Positions 34,374 to 46,768 of a stretch of DNA of 64,000 bases are shown one piece after another (the stretch's first letter is position 1; every line of letters starts with the position of its first letter). The notes below the pieces were generated by a model that worked only from the letters and a program-made list of their open reading frames with translations, did no database searches and was not told the origin of the DNA. Made by a program: the position numbers and the translations under genes. This DNA is from Prinsepia uniflora (lineage: Eukaryota > Streptophyta > Magnoliopsida > Rosales > Rosaceae). The stretch is taken from the NCBI GenBank assembly GCA_032719365.1, contig CM064870.1, positions 29,095,066-29,159,065 of the forward strand. Direction: 5' to 3'.

Positions 34374-37367
34374 TGACAGGACCCCGTCCCAACTGGACGT
34401 CAAAAACCATGCCCGATCCTGTTCCCGTCTGACAAGTCGACTAAAGGCCCAAAAATACCCTTAAGTGCTTGCCAGACAAGGGATAATTGCGCTGATTTCT
34501 GCTGCTACCTTTGCTTCACGATCAGCCCCGAACGTCGTACCACGACCTGGAGGGTCACAAAACAGAAAAGGTGTGAGTGGACAAAAATGAATTCTTATAA
34601 AAACATTTGCCAAAATATATTCTTACCCTCCAGTTTTCACAAACATGCATGCATAACTTAAAACATGAGTGATAGTATGAAATCATTCGAGTATGAGCAG
34701 TGGACCGATAAAATCAAAACATGTTTTCCCATGGTCCGTAAAACTCATGTTCATCAAATCAGTTCAAGTTATAAAACATCTGTTATAAAGCCTCTAGACA
34801 CAATTATCAATAAATCATAATACCACCAATCCTCAACATCCAATCTCAATATCCATATAACCCAACACGATATCAATGCAACGCGTGCAAACTCGGTGTC
34901 TCACGTCCGAGTACAACAACTCCAGGAATCAACAACATCTGGAGGATATCAACATAATCCCACGCTCCTGCGAGTGAGCCTCCCTCGGAGCTACTCATCT
35001 CCAGGAAGTGGTCCCACGCTCCTGCGAGTGAGCTCCCTCGGAGCTACTTATCTCCAGGCAGTGGATCGTGACTACTCCAGGATCTACGACATCTAGAGGG
35101 GACTATCAAATCACAGAGGATAGTATATGTGGAACAGTCACCAAATCCAGTAATCTCATTTAAAAATCATTTATGTCTCAACAAAAACATTTCCATAGGG
35201 CCTATGCCCGTGACATAGCTTTCACAAATCAAGTTCCACAAAACCATCATAAAACAGTGTCTAGGATTTCCTTTATAAATCAAAATCATCAAATTAATCA
35301 TATTCACATGCGACTCCAAATCCGAGTCAAAATCACTATTCAATTGGGTCTCAAGCCCAAAATATCATTTTCACGCAAATCCATGCGATCGCAACTTTAG
35401 TTGCCATTTTCATATAAATACATGAAATCAATCTCTGACTCATAATCCGAGTCAAAACATCATTTTCAATCTTTGACTCATAACCCGAGTCCAAATATAA
35501 TTTTAAATCCCGGGCCTACGCCCAAAACATCAATTTCACAATTTCTCGAAAATCATGCCAAAAATAATATAATAATCCATAAAATAGAGAAATCACCGGA
35601 TTGAAACATCAATCATAATAAATCATATCAAATCATATAATAAAGCATTTTAAATCATATATGCATCCATCACGGTTACAAAACAAAGTCCACTCACACA
35701 CACCGTCTAAACGGTTCGTTTCCAAACTGCACGTTTTTCCGTAAATTCTGGAAATCACAACTCCTGTCCAAAATCATTATAGAGGGTTACTAACATCTCA
35801 AAATACTTCATATAATTTTCCCCAATTTTCCCGGAATTTAGATACGTATTTTTAACGTAAAACAAAACTTCGGATACGCGGAACATTAACGAAACGATAT
35901 CCGATTTTCTCGAAACTAACGTCAAAATGTTCGTTACACTGAGAGGATTCAAAGTCATGTTAACCTCACCTTGAAACAAGGACGTACGCGCCCTCACACG
36001 CCGCCGTGAGTGGCTCCGCGTGAAACCCACGCGCCAGCTACAGTAGTTGTCCTCACCCGTTTTCTCTGCAAAACGGATCCTTTTGCCCGCGAACAGACCC
36101 GATTCAATGTCCGTCAATTCTACACCGTTTCTAGTAATTCAAACGGCCATTAGCATCAAATTAGTTTCAATTAGGGATTTGTGAACTTAATTACAATCAT
36201 CCTTACCTCAAACCTTCAAATCAAAGCTGAACTTTCGAAGAACATTCGAACCCTGTTCGTTGTCCAATCTCCATCAATGTCAATCGATTTCCTTCAATTG
36301 ATGCATCCAGAAGCTTCTATGGACTCAGTTAAACTCATTCCCCAACTCAATTACATCAACCAAGCCTCAACTCCCACGACTCAAGCTCGAACCGTGCTCA
36401 CTGTTACCAGACCCGTTCAGAGCCAATTGGGCCTCAATTCTCTTCGTTTTTGATCTGGATCAACTCGTCCCAACCTTAGGAAGCTAAATGAAGCTTCAAT
36501 TTCAATCCTCACGGCTCAATCTCAACATTCGAATTTCCCTCCAAACTTTCTAAAATCCGAATTCCAGTTTTTCATCTCTCCCTCACTACCCGTGTTTCCC
36601 TAGTTAAAACAGTCTCTGAAATCTCACCAATTTTCATTCTCAAGTTCAGAGAATGGGGAGGAGATTAAGGGTGGAAGAAAATTGCATTTTGGTTGTACAC
36701 GGGTCGAAGAACACTGAAGGGATTGATGGAGGAATTAAAAATAATTAAGTATAATTAATAATTAATAAAACATCATAATGATGTTTACCCCAAAACATGG
36801 ATCTGAAATTAGGCCAAAAATCAAGGGATGGGTGACACTTGTCACTCATCCAGGTGTGTTCAATCATCGGGTACTATTCATAATAAAATAATATTTTAAT
36901 CGAAATCCCGGTTTGTTCGGTTAATCGATTTCGTTCCCGTGACCATAACTTCGTCGTCGAATCTTCGATTTCGGCATGCCGCCTGTCGTTGGATTCGTAT
37001 CAACGAGACCTACGTAACAGTCCTTGGCCCTCGTCCATTGTACTTCCCGGGTCAAAAGTCAACATTTGGCCCCTTTTTAGCCAAATTACCAAAATACCCC
37101 TCAACTTCCGAACGCCATAACTTTTTCCTCAAATGTCGGAATCGAACGTGCCACCTGTCTATGAACTCGTGACGTCCCGAACTACGTCACAGTCATCGGT
37201 CAAAGTCCGCTTGACCTCCCAAACTAAAAGTCAACATTTTGCCCGCGCTAGGGGCAAAACGGTCATTTTACACATTTCGTCCGATTTCAGTCAACTAATC
37301 CCAGATTAGTCACTCTAAACCATAATTAATTAATATTTAATCCCGAAATTCGGGACGGGTCATTACA
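34374..37367 (-). repeat. 5' LTR of the outer element
   Basis: Direct repeat of 19239-22243. Between the two copies are scattered substitutions and a few small indels, such as an 11-base-scale loss near 35175. The central 53-bp units lie at about 34960-35060. Confidence 0.93.
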
Positions 37368-37372
37368 AATAT

Positions 37373-38148
37373 CCCCAGAATATTCTTTGGAATATCCCCA
37401 AAATATTCTTTGGAATATTCCGGGAATATTGCAGAGAATGTTCTATCATGTTGACTGTTAGGGCTGACGTTGACCGTTAACCATTGACCTTTGACGGTTG
37501 ACTAACGTCAGTCAATTGTTGCCGTTGACCTATCATGGTGATCAGACTACCGCCGTCGCAGCCATCGACGATGGCGGAAATCTGGAATTTTCACCGAAAA
37601 ATTCCCAGATTTTGATGAGGTACCATTTCTTTGTCCTTAGTCCAAAACTAACATGTAGAGGGTCTAAACACATCTACTCACAACAAGAATTCCAAATATT
37701 CAGTCCAGAGATTCAGAAACTACCTCCAAAAGTCCCAAAAACTGATAGGTAATTCACGGTTGTTCTCTATTTCTCAGAAGACAGCAGCCTTTTGCTCAGG
37801 GTTCAGATGCACTAGAAACTTACAAGAGATATCAAGGTTAGACGCGTTGAAAAAAGGGGAACTCGAAAACTTGATTCTCGAAGGTAAAACTCATATACGC
37901 CGCCGTGAAGAGTGCAGAGCTCCAACGGCTAAGCGATTTCCAGCCGTCGTGGATTCCACATGCAAATAGCTCGATAGAATGCCCTCATTGTAAAAGTTAC
38001 AATGGTCTAAGTCTTAAGTTTTAATGTTACCTAAAAATTCTTCAAACTACGACGAGTCGAAGTCGGTCGTCTCGGGTTTGAGTCAGGTCATGGATGTAAC
38101 GCCCTGGACATTCATCAAGGGTAAAATCAGGAAAAGTCAGATGGAATT
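37373..38148 (-). mobile_element. Older LTR-like sequence, right part (G), with GGAATATTC repeats
   Basis: This is the continuation of 17861-19238. 37373-37430 has three to four tandem units of the ggaatattcttt/ggaatatcccc type; the outer element inserted in this array. 37440-37540 is dense in TTGAC words. TGTAACGCCC at 38096 may be an LTR edge. No gene. Confidence 0.4.
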
Positions 38149-38913
38149 TGATAGGACCCTCCCTGTAATACCCATTGATTAGCGTGGGAGGACCTGTTCC
38201 CGTCTGACTCGTCATGCAAAATCATTAAAGTACCCTCGAGATTTAAGTATGTAAACTTACCACGTGCCAGACAAGGGATAGAGCTACACTTTAACATGAT
38301 ATTCAAAGTACAAAAATCTTTGTGATGCCTCAACCTTCACAGAGCTTGCGTCCGTAATCAACCTGGAGGGTGTCAAAACCAATAAAAAGTGTGAGTGGAC
38401 AAAAAAACAAAGGTTTGTAAAAGCTTTTTTCTGAAATCAGTCATTTAAATCCTCCATTTAATAAAGCTATGCAGGCATCAAATTTAGGAATAAAATATAC
38501 GTGCAGTAACTAGAAAACCAGGAACTTGAAAAATATGTAGGCTTACTAAAAGCCTGTCCATTTAAAACTCATGTCATGTACCAACACAATTTAACATACC
38601 AACACGTAACCATATCAGTCACAATACACGCACCAACATATCAAAATCAACCTCAATGTTTGCTATTGAATCATCATATCAAGGTGCACTACTGGTAGAC
38701 TAATATCAATCGGGAAAGACAGAGTTACAGACTCGACGTCCGAGTGTGGACCAGATTAGGAATGACAAAGCCTGAGGCTCGACGTCTGAGATGAGTCTCG
38801 AGAATGATGGAGCCCAGCTCGACGTTCAAGATGAGTCTCGGGAATGACGAAGCCCAGCTTAACATGTGAGAGTACCTATTACGATCGACATCTTGAATGG
38901 GTCACCAATCACA

Positions 38914-41809
38914 GTCAGGACCCACCCCGGTTCCACCCCAAAAACCGAGGTAAATCCTGCTCTCGTCTGACAACCCAAAACGAAAAACCGAAAATACCCT
39001 CACAAAAACTACAAATTACATTGTCAGACGCAGGAGAATTTAAAACATCCAACTAGTCAACCGTTATACAGAGCATAGTACGCAACGATAAGACAGAAGT
39101 CCTACTGAGAGTTATTACACACGCAACGGGAAAACTGGAAACACTCCGGGAAACTCTCGAGTACTCTATGCCTCTGACGCTGCCTCAACGTCAACCCCCA
39201 CGCTAGCTCCACGACTTGGAGGGCAGTTAAAAACAGAAAGTGTGAGTGGACCAGAAAGAATGAAAGTTTCAAAAACCATTTCATCAACAAACCAGGGTTT
39301 GGCCCTCCGTTTTGAAAACGTGCATGCATAATCCAATTTCTGAAAACAGTTATAAATCTCGTTACATCCAACATGAAATAGTATTATAAAACAGTTTAAT
39401 GATCATTCTCAAAATCATATCATATACCAAAATATACCAAAATCATCATCCGATCAAACCTGCTGGACCTATCCGAGTCTTTAAACTCCCGAGTCTTTAA
39501 ACTCAATCCAGGCCTCAATATAATCCGAGTATTTAAACTCCAAGTCTTTAAACTCAACAAGCCTACGAGGGAAATATCAGTATATCCGAGTCTTTAAACT
39601 CCCGAGTCTTTAAACTCAATCCGGGTCTTTAAACACAATCCGGGCTCGTCCCCCGTCAAACATAATCCGGGTATTTAAACCCAATAACCAAATCCAGCAA
39701 ATCCAATCCAAAACCATTTCAAAACCATTCAAAATCCACATCCAAACCCGAATCCGAAACCACTGGTCTGAAGCCCTTCCAGCATCCAGAACCGTCATTC
39801 CGAACCCAAATCCGGAAATCCACTTTTCAACTTTAAAACCAAATTCCGCTTTCCGAAATCCGATTTTAAAACCGAAAACCCTTGTTCACCAAAATCATGT
39901 TCTAAAATCCCTTTAATATCATTGAAAACCATTTATCGTTTGAAATCCCAAAATCATAGCATCATAATAAAAAATCAAGCATTTCTCGTAAAACGTGCCG
40001 AATACGTAATTTCTCGAAAAACGTGCAATTAAGTAAAATAGTTATAGCATATTCAAATAATCATGAAATCATAATGAGAACCATAAAACAAGTAATTAAA
40101 AGCAGTTATGCATGCTCAATGATAGAGAAGGGGTCCACTCACAGATACCGGGCACGTCACTTGCGTCCCGTACGTTCCTCGTCCGCTCCGGGGTTCCTTG
40201 ATCCTGTCAACAGTCACCAAAACATGTCGCTAACACGTCCACTAAGGTCCTCCTAACTTCTCACCGGGTCCTAAACGTAAGGAACCGAGACCCTAAACCT
40301 TCAATCTCGCATAACTAACTTGAATAGACGTCTGATTAACCCGAAACCTATCCCAAAAGCTTCGTTACAACGTCTAAACCAAAAATTGAGTTGAACACCT
40401 CCCCGGAAAATGCCGCACGGTTCCCCACGCGCCGCCCAAAGTGGCTGCGCGTGGGCCTCACGCGCCTGCACATAGAGTACTGTTCATTGTCTTCCTTGAG
40501 ACTTGCACAGTTCCGGACCGGCGTGGCCGGTTCTCCGTCGTCCGTCCACCATTTTAGTCCTTCTTTACACCATTCTCTTCGTCCTCTACCCAGTAACCTA
40601 TTCCCCTCAACCAAACACGACAACACGACCTACAACTCACCTCCCCAACTCGAAACAGAAACCTGTCCAAACCCCTGTTCTTGCTCCCGGCCAACCGTCT
40701 ACTCCCCCGTCACGGCTTCGACACCAAAAGTTTCCTAAGGACCTAAGGAGTCGATTAGCACTCACCAACTGTCTCGACTCGTCCTCAGACTCCACGACTC
40801 AACGTTTGAAATTCACGAAAAAACAGAGCAAGCAACAGAGTTTGAGGAAATTACCTGCTCGTCGTCCACCACCGTGTTCGCCGCCACATCCTGCAGGTTT
40901 CACAGGGCCGTCCTAGCCTTCCCTCGATCCTAATTGGATCAACACATGGCAACACCACCACCAAGTTCCCTCAACACTTCTCTGTTTTTCCTGTGAACTC
41001 ATACTTCGCACACACCACCGTTCAGCCCACAAGTTCCACTTCAAACTCACTCACCAAGTCTCACTTCATCTCTGTTCACTCTCACCAGGTCACAAAGTCT
41101 CACACTTCCCTCACCTGATCGATTTTTCCTCTCAACTCTGTCTCTGTTTTCTCTCCTTGCACGACTACACAAACACACACACCCGTTTAACAAACACACT
41201 GTGCACGGCCTAGAACCCACTAGACAACAGCCACCTGTCACAACCCCATGGTCCCAATTCCAAAATATCCAAGTCAGCCCTGTACACTTGGCCTTATCCT
41301 ATTTGCACAAATCCCAATGAGCAAAAAGACCAAATTGCCCATATGAACCAAAATTACCATTTTGCCCTTCGCCGTTCTAGACCCGTATCTCGCCCGTCCA
41401 ATGTCCGATGAAGGCATGCCGCCTGTCGTTGAACTCAGGACGACGAGATATACCTAACGGTCCTCGGTCTACGTGTCAAAACCTTGTCACACGGAAAGTC
41501 AACTTTTCCCCCTTCGTTTACCCAAATTACGGTAATGCCCTCAACCTTCCGAACATCATAACTTCCTCCTCGGATGTCGGAATAGGGCGTGCCGCCTGTC
41601 TACGGACTCGTGACATCCCGTACTACGTCACGGTCATCGGTCAATATCCAATCGACCGCCCGAACTAAAAGTCAGCTTTTTCCCTGAACTAGGGGTAAAA
41701 TCGTCATTCTACACTAACGGGCCAACAGTAACCAACTAAACACCGATTAGACTCACTAATCTCTTACTAATCACTTTGCTAATCCCGGCTCTAGGGACGG
41801 GTCGTTACA
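38914..41809 (-). mobile_element. Solo LTR, left TSD lost by a small deletion
   Basis: It runs from gtcaggacccacccc (first bases of the family end TGTCAGG missing) to GGGACGGGTCGTTACA. Comparing with the empty site near 51181 (caccaatcacatctcacatc), the right flank is tctcaca but the left flank is caatcaca followed directly by gtcagg. A 6-bp loss of tctcat explains this. Central array 39470-39685 has the gagtctttaaactc type. Confidence 0.82.
39470..39685. repeat. Dyad-unit array, GAGTCTTTAAACTC and GGGTATTTAAACCC forms
   Basis: gagtctttaaactc occurs near 39475, 39490, 39589 and 39604, cgagtatttaaactc near 39525, gggtctttaaacac near 39625 and gggtatttaaaccc near 39668. The last differs from the first in both arms, so base pairing is kept. 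Confidence 0.85.
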
Positions 41810-41844
41810 TCTCACATCATCACAATCATCGCCATCATCATAAC

Positions 41845-44800
41845 TGTAACGACCCGTCCCAAATTCCTATATTAGATTAGTTACTAATCACAATTAGTGA
41901 GGCTAATCTGTGATTAGTTGAGCGAAATCGGACGAACGATGCGAAATGACCGTTTGACCCTTGACGTGGGCAAAATGTTGACTTTTCAATTGGGCGGTCA
42001 AATGGATTTTGACCGATGACCGTGACGTAGTTCGTGACGTCACGAGTTCATAGGCAGGTGGCACGTTCAATTCCGACGTTCGAGGAGGAAGTTGTGAAGT
42101 TTGGAAGTTTAGGGGCATTTTGGTAATTTTGGTTAAAAGGGCCAAATAGTTGACTTTTTGACCAAGAGCTCCGATGGCCGAGGGCCGAAGACCGTTACGA
42201 AGATAAGGACGATACGAATCCATAGACAGGCGGCACGTCGAATTCGGACGTTCGACGGCGAAGTTACGGTTCACGGAAGTTCTAAGTTACTATTCACGAC
42301 AACACGTTTTACGAGACAAAAAGTGCAGTTTGTCTCTAGTGGGCCCAGATATTTAATGGAGGCCCAATGGATGAGTGACAAGTGTCACCCATCCAATGGA
42401 CACCATATTTCATTCATGCACCAAACCATTCACCCGTGCATCCATTTTCCATTTTTCCTCCAACCAAACCCGATCCCATTTCTCACCCAAACCCATTCAA
42501 CCCTTTCCAATGATCATATAAGAGAGACCAGAGAGTGAGGATGGACCGGTGGACGCTGGTGGCCGGCCAGGAACGGCGCTTCCGTGGACGGCGGGGGAGG
42601 AATGCACGGTAAGCCGATAAACCCATTTTTCCTCTTATTTTTGATTCTTGCTTTTTGGGTTGTTTTGGATGATTTGGTTGGCTTAAATAGGTTTTTTAGG
42701 GAGTATAGAGATGATTTTGGTGGTGGTTGACGGCTGGGACGCCGTGGAGGCTGATCGGGGAAGTTTGAACCGTATGGTTCAAAATGGGTTCATGAGTTTT
42801 AGTTGGTTTTGTATGGTTTAATTAATTGGGTTAGTTAGGAAATGAAGAAATAGGAATTTAGGAATTAAAATGGGACCAAACGGACCCCGAATCATTCCAG
42901 AAACGGAAGAAAAACCCGAGATGAACAGTGTTTTGCTACAGTACTGGTTCAGTTCTGAGGAGGATGACGATAAACAGTGTTTTCGACTTTCTAGGGGCTC
43001 GTGAGGGCCCGTGGTCCATAATTTGGGAAAGTGTTCAACATGGGAAATCTTCTATTCGATGTAACGAAGATTTTGGGACTGGTCTCGTGTCAATCAAACA
43101 TCGTTTCGATAGTTTTCGGGGTGTCGGTATGTTTAGGGTCAGTTTAAAAATAGTTAAAAGTTCGGGAAAATTACAGGGCTTTAATGGGAGGTTAATTAAG
43201 TAGTTAGTAACCTTCTATTAAAATTTGTACAGGTTTGGGAGTCCCGATGATGGTGATCGGCTCGGGGAGCCGTATGGCACGCAAATCGAGGCGGCAACTC
43301 GGACGGTCTGTGAGTGGACCTTGTTTTCTAAATTGGTGCATGCATAAATGTTTATTATATGTTTTTAATACTTGTTTGTGATGCCATGAGTGCATTTTGA
43401 TGTGTGGTTACGTATAGGCACGTATTTCGAGGTTTCGGCCCTATACGGTGCCTATATGGGTCTGTATGCCTTTATTGGTCTAAATGAAATGGTTTTGGAT
43501 TTCTAATCAGATAAACTCGGGTATGAGACCCATTTGGTTTGGTCTCGGGCATATGACACTATTTACGACCTTCGGGTCTAAATCGTGGTCGCGGCGGGTA
43601 CTATGTGCACGGCGATCAACGATACGACGCTCGCCTCCGGTTTGGGATGTGTTCCTTCCGGAGAGGTAACGATGCACGATTCGTTGTCGGGCAGCCTGGG
43701 GAGGCTCGACTTCGGATTGCTGAAGGTTCAGGATAGCGATCGGTGATGAGTGCACCATGATCTTGTGGTGGTCGCTTTGGTTGATTCGTTCACGGCGATA
43801 TACCAGGATTGAGGGCGGTCCTGGATGGATGGTTGCCCACATCACTATGATCGGAGTCGTGACTGACCCTTAGATATCAGGCAGGATGCCCAGCTGATGT
43901 CATATGTTTGGGCACGAGACCCAGTTGTTTTACACTGATGATTTCGGGTCAGGGACCCTAGATGGATTTCCGAGTTCATGACGGTTTATGGAAACCGACA
44001 TGAACTTTGGAAAGGTCATTGTGGCTCATGACGGTTTATGGGAACCGGCATGAACCCTTTTCAGGTCATTATGGTACATGACGGTTTATGGGAACCGGCA
44101 TGAACCCTGGTTAATGGATGTTATGAATCATGACGGTTCAAGGGAACCGGGCATGAATGTTTATGTTATGTATATATATGTATTCATATACCTTCCTTTA
44201 CTTGCTCTTCTATCTCCTCCGGGGAGGGTCGTTGGCCTGGGTGGACCCCGAAGTAGTCACGGAGCACCGACTGAGTGGAGTCACCCCCCAGTTGGGTTCT
44301 TTACTCTCAGGAAGGCTATGATTACTATTACCTCGGGTAGGGCCAGTGGTCTGCGGACATTGATCTTGACTTTGAGAAGACTCGGATTGAGACCTGGGTA
44401 GCACGCGCGTAGCTTTGGAAACCGTGACAGGATTGGTTGTATGACTTATATGTATATATGATATATGGATGTGATGTGTGGTTACACAGGTTTTGGGCAG
44501 TGACCCGTATATTTGATTAATCATGGTTTTGGGCTGAGGCCCTTATTGGTTTCGTATGGATTTGGGCAGTGGCCTGTCTGGTCGATTTCATTGTGGTCCT
44601 TTCGACCTTGGTTTATTTCTGATTTGGGCTTAGTTCCCACATATGACTTCTTTGGTTAAATGGTTTTCGAATGCATGCATGCTTTTTAGTGAAGGGTACA
44701 AATGTCTTCCTTATGAAATGTTTTATAAACTCTTGTTTTGTCCACTCACAGTTTTTAATGTTTTGACTGCCCTTCAGGTTGACATCGGATGTGGACTGTA

Positions 44801-44957
44801 GCAGAGACCGAGATATCACATACCTCCTCCGGATCCTGGCGTACTCTGATAGCCCGGGAGGGCAAAGGTCGGAATTATCCCTTGTCTGACACTTCGTGTC
44901 AGACGGGAGCAGGGTCATCCCTCACTAATCCCGGGGGGATTGGGATGGGTCCTGTCA
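41845..44957 (+). mobile_element. Solo LTR, complete, TSD ATAAC
   Basis: It starts TGTAACGACCCGTCCCAAA and ends GGGATGGGTCCTGTCA. ATAAC is duplicated at 41840-41844 and 44958-44962. TGTGAGTGGACCTTG lies near 43310, an array with catgacggttta..aaccg(g/a)catgaa at about 43975-44160 (four units), and TGCATGCATGC near 44674 with TCCACTCACAG near 44741. Confidence 0.93.
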
Positions 44958-45599
44958 ATAACACAAACACATCATCATATATTCTCGGTCGTATCATATC
45001 ACAGTCACATCAACCCTCGTAAAATGTGCCATTAAAATAGTCATAAAATCATGTCAAATCCCATTTCAGCAAATGCCGTCAAAATCATATAAACATAACA
45101 TCATAAGTATAAAACCATCCCCTTTAACTCATTGAGGATCCAAGGTTTAATAAACCCAATTTCCTCGCAAAATGTTTTAATATTAGTTTTCTTAAATATT
45201 TATAAAAATTCCCAAGAAATCCACATGAATCATATTTAACAAATCATCATGTAATTCTCATTATTAATCAATAAAAATCCATATAAAAATGCATGCATAG
45301 AGTTAGGAAAACACGAGCTGTAAGTCAATCCGAAGCCTTCAGGACATCTGAGCCTATCAAAGTCATACCGGAAGGTCACTGACAATCAATATAAGTCCAT
45401 ACAATAAATCCTCACAAACCCCAAAATCGAAAACGCGTCGTGAACACGCTTTCCAAGGAGAAAAACCATTAAAAACCAACCAAATCATCATCGATTGACC
45501 TGAAACCACCATAATTGAATGTACGATGTCAAAAACTTTTCAACAAGACCAGTTTGAACTCGACAATCATACGCACGCGCCTACACGCATCAGTTAAAT

Positions 45600-45845
45600 A
45601 TTGGTCAACACTGGTCAATGTTGTCGTCACCTGCTGACGTCAGCTTGACAACTGACAACTTCTAACAAACGGCCACATGGCACTCCTCGGTTTGTGCCAC
45701 GTGTCACCACCTAACACGCCCACGTGTCCTTGCTGATGTCACTATGATGTCATACTGACATGAGCCGCTACCACGTCAGCACTGGCAATCACCTAAAAAT
45801 GTTCCACGTGGCTTGACAACGATGACGCAGACTGCCACGTAATTG
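45600..45845. promoter_or_regulatory. Cluster of G-box and TGACGTCA-like words in the LTR of element C
   Basis: Within 250 bases there are gccacgtgtc, cccacgtgtcc, ccacgtcagc, ccacgtggc, gccacgtaa and several tgatgtca words. CACGTG cores are known binding sites for plant bZIP and bHLH factors. Function here is inference. Confidence 0.35.
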
Positions 45846-46768
45846 TCTCCTACCTCTCGCTGGTCAGCTCGTGGCTTTGCAACCGAGTCACTCAACTCAA
45901 ATCAAATCAAAACCTGGTTCTACTTCGCCATTTTTCAACCCTTTTCCACCATTTTTCCACTACTAAACTCGTCTTCTACCCATAAATCGATCTATGGGTT
46001 AAAAACACGAAGAACATACCTTCAAAGTTTTCAGCCAAGCTCGACATCCCCGGCCTAGCTTCGAACTTGTTCCCATGCCATCTTCATCATCCAATTTTCT
46101 TCATTTCGTCCCTGCAGACTCGTACAAGCTCAAGGAATAAAACCCTAACTTCAAAACATGATTCCAACGTCCCAACAAAAAAACCCGAAATCTAACTATG
46201 ACAGGTTCACGAGTTACCCTGTTTTTCGGGTTTCTCAGGCAGCCTTTAAGACTGATCATGCTCCCAACGTCTTCCTCTCACTCTCAACCTCACTTTCTCC
46301 TTCACACAAGGCTACATCTGATGAAGGGAGCATAAAGTAATGGTGTGGGATGGTTCGGGTATGTGTTTGAAAAATGAAAGAGTGAGGGAGAGATAAGGAT
46401 CAAGTGTGAGGGTAATAGGATGAATGACACTTGTCACTCATCATGTGGTCCCCACTAGATATTTCTGGACCCCACAACAGACAAACAACAATCCAATTTT
46501 ATCAAAATATGTGCACCATAAAAATCGTCCAAAACCATCCGCGATCTGTAAAATGATTGTTCGACGTCCAAAGTCGGCATGCCATATGTCTACGTTATCA
46601 TAATCCCTCGATCTATGCAACGGACCTCAGTTAACATGCGAATAACCTCCCGGATCAAAAGTGAACAATTTTCCTTTCTATGGGCAAAATCATCATTCAA
46701 CATTGGCTAATCCCGATTGGCCTCGATAATCTCCATGTAATCCCATGATTACGGGTCGAGTCGTTACA

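Larger units (their letters stand above)
19239..37367 (-). mobile_element. Outer LTR retrotransposon, gag-only, TSD AATAT
   Basis: LTRs 19239-22243 and 34374-37367 (about 3.0 kb, mostly identical, scattered differences) enclose an internal region interrupted by the nested element 23607-32449. Flanking AATAT is duplicated at 19234-19238 and 37368-37372. Read on the minus strand, the right LTR is followed by AAG and TGGTATCAGAGCATTTGG, a primer site of the initiator-Met tRNA type. The left LTR is preceded by a purine-rich tract with acgaaattctttaagggagg, the usual Gypsy polypurine end. The internal region without the nest is only about 3.3 kb and has gag but no recognisable pol. So this is a non-autonomous element that would need enzymes from a relative. 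Confidence 0.93.
38149..46768 (-). mobile_element. 3' LTR of element C, carrying two inserted solo LTRs
   Basis: It starts TGATAGGACCCTCCC at 38149 and ends GGGTCGAGTCGTTACA at 46768. Removing 38914-41809 and 41845-44957 (with its TSD copy) leaves about 2.6 kb that aligns with 50562-55186. Next to 46768 is ctttaaagaatttcgtcccc, the polypurine end of the minus-strand element. The part 45600-45840 is rich in CACGTG and TGACGTCA-like words. Confidence 0.8.

Noticed and set aside
34330..34410. Extension of the gag frame upstream to MVFDVQLGRGP
   Set aside because: It runs through the LTR end and primer site. Gag starts at the MPPRR methionine at 34329.
40391..40916. Proline/serine-rich frames of 115 and 137 codons in a solo LTR
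   Set aside because: Overlapping frames in C-rich DNA without homologous frames in sister LTRs.
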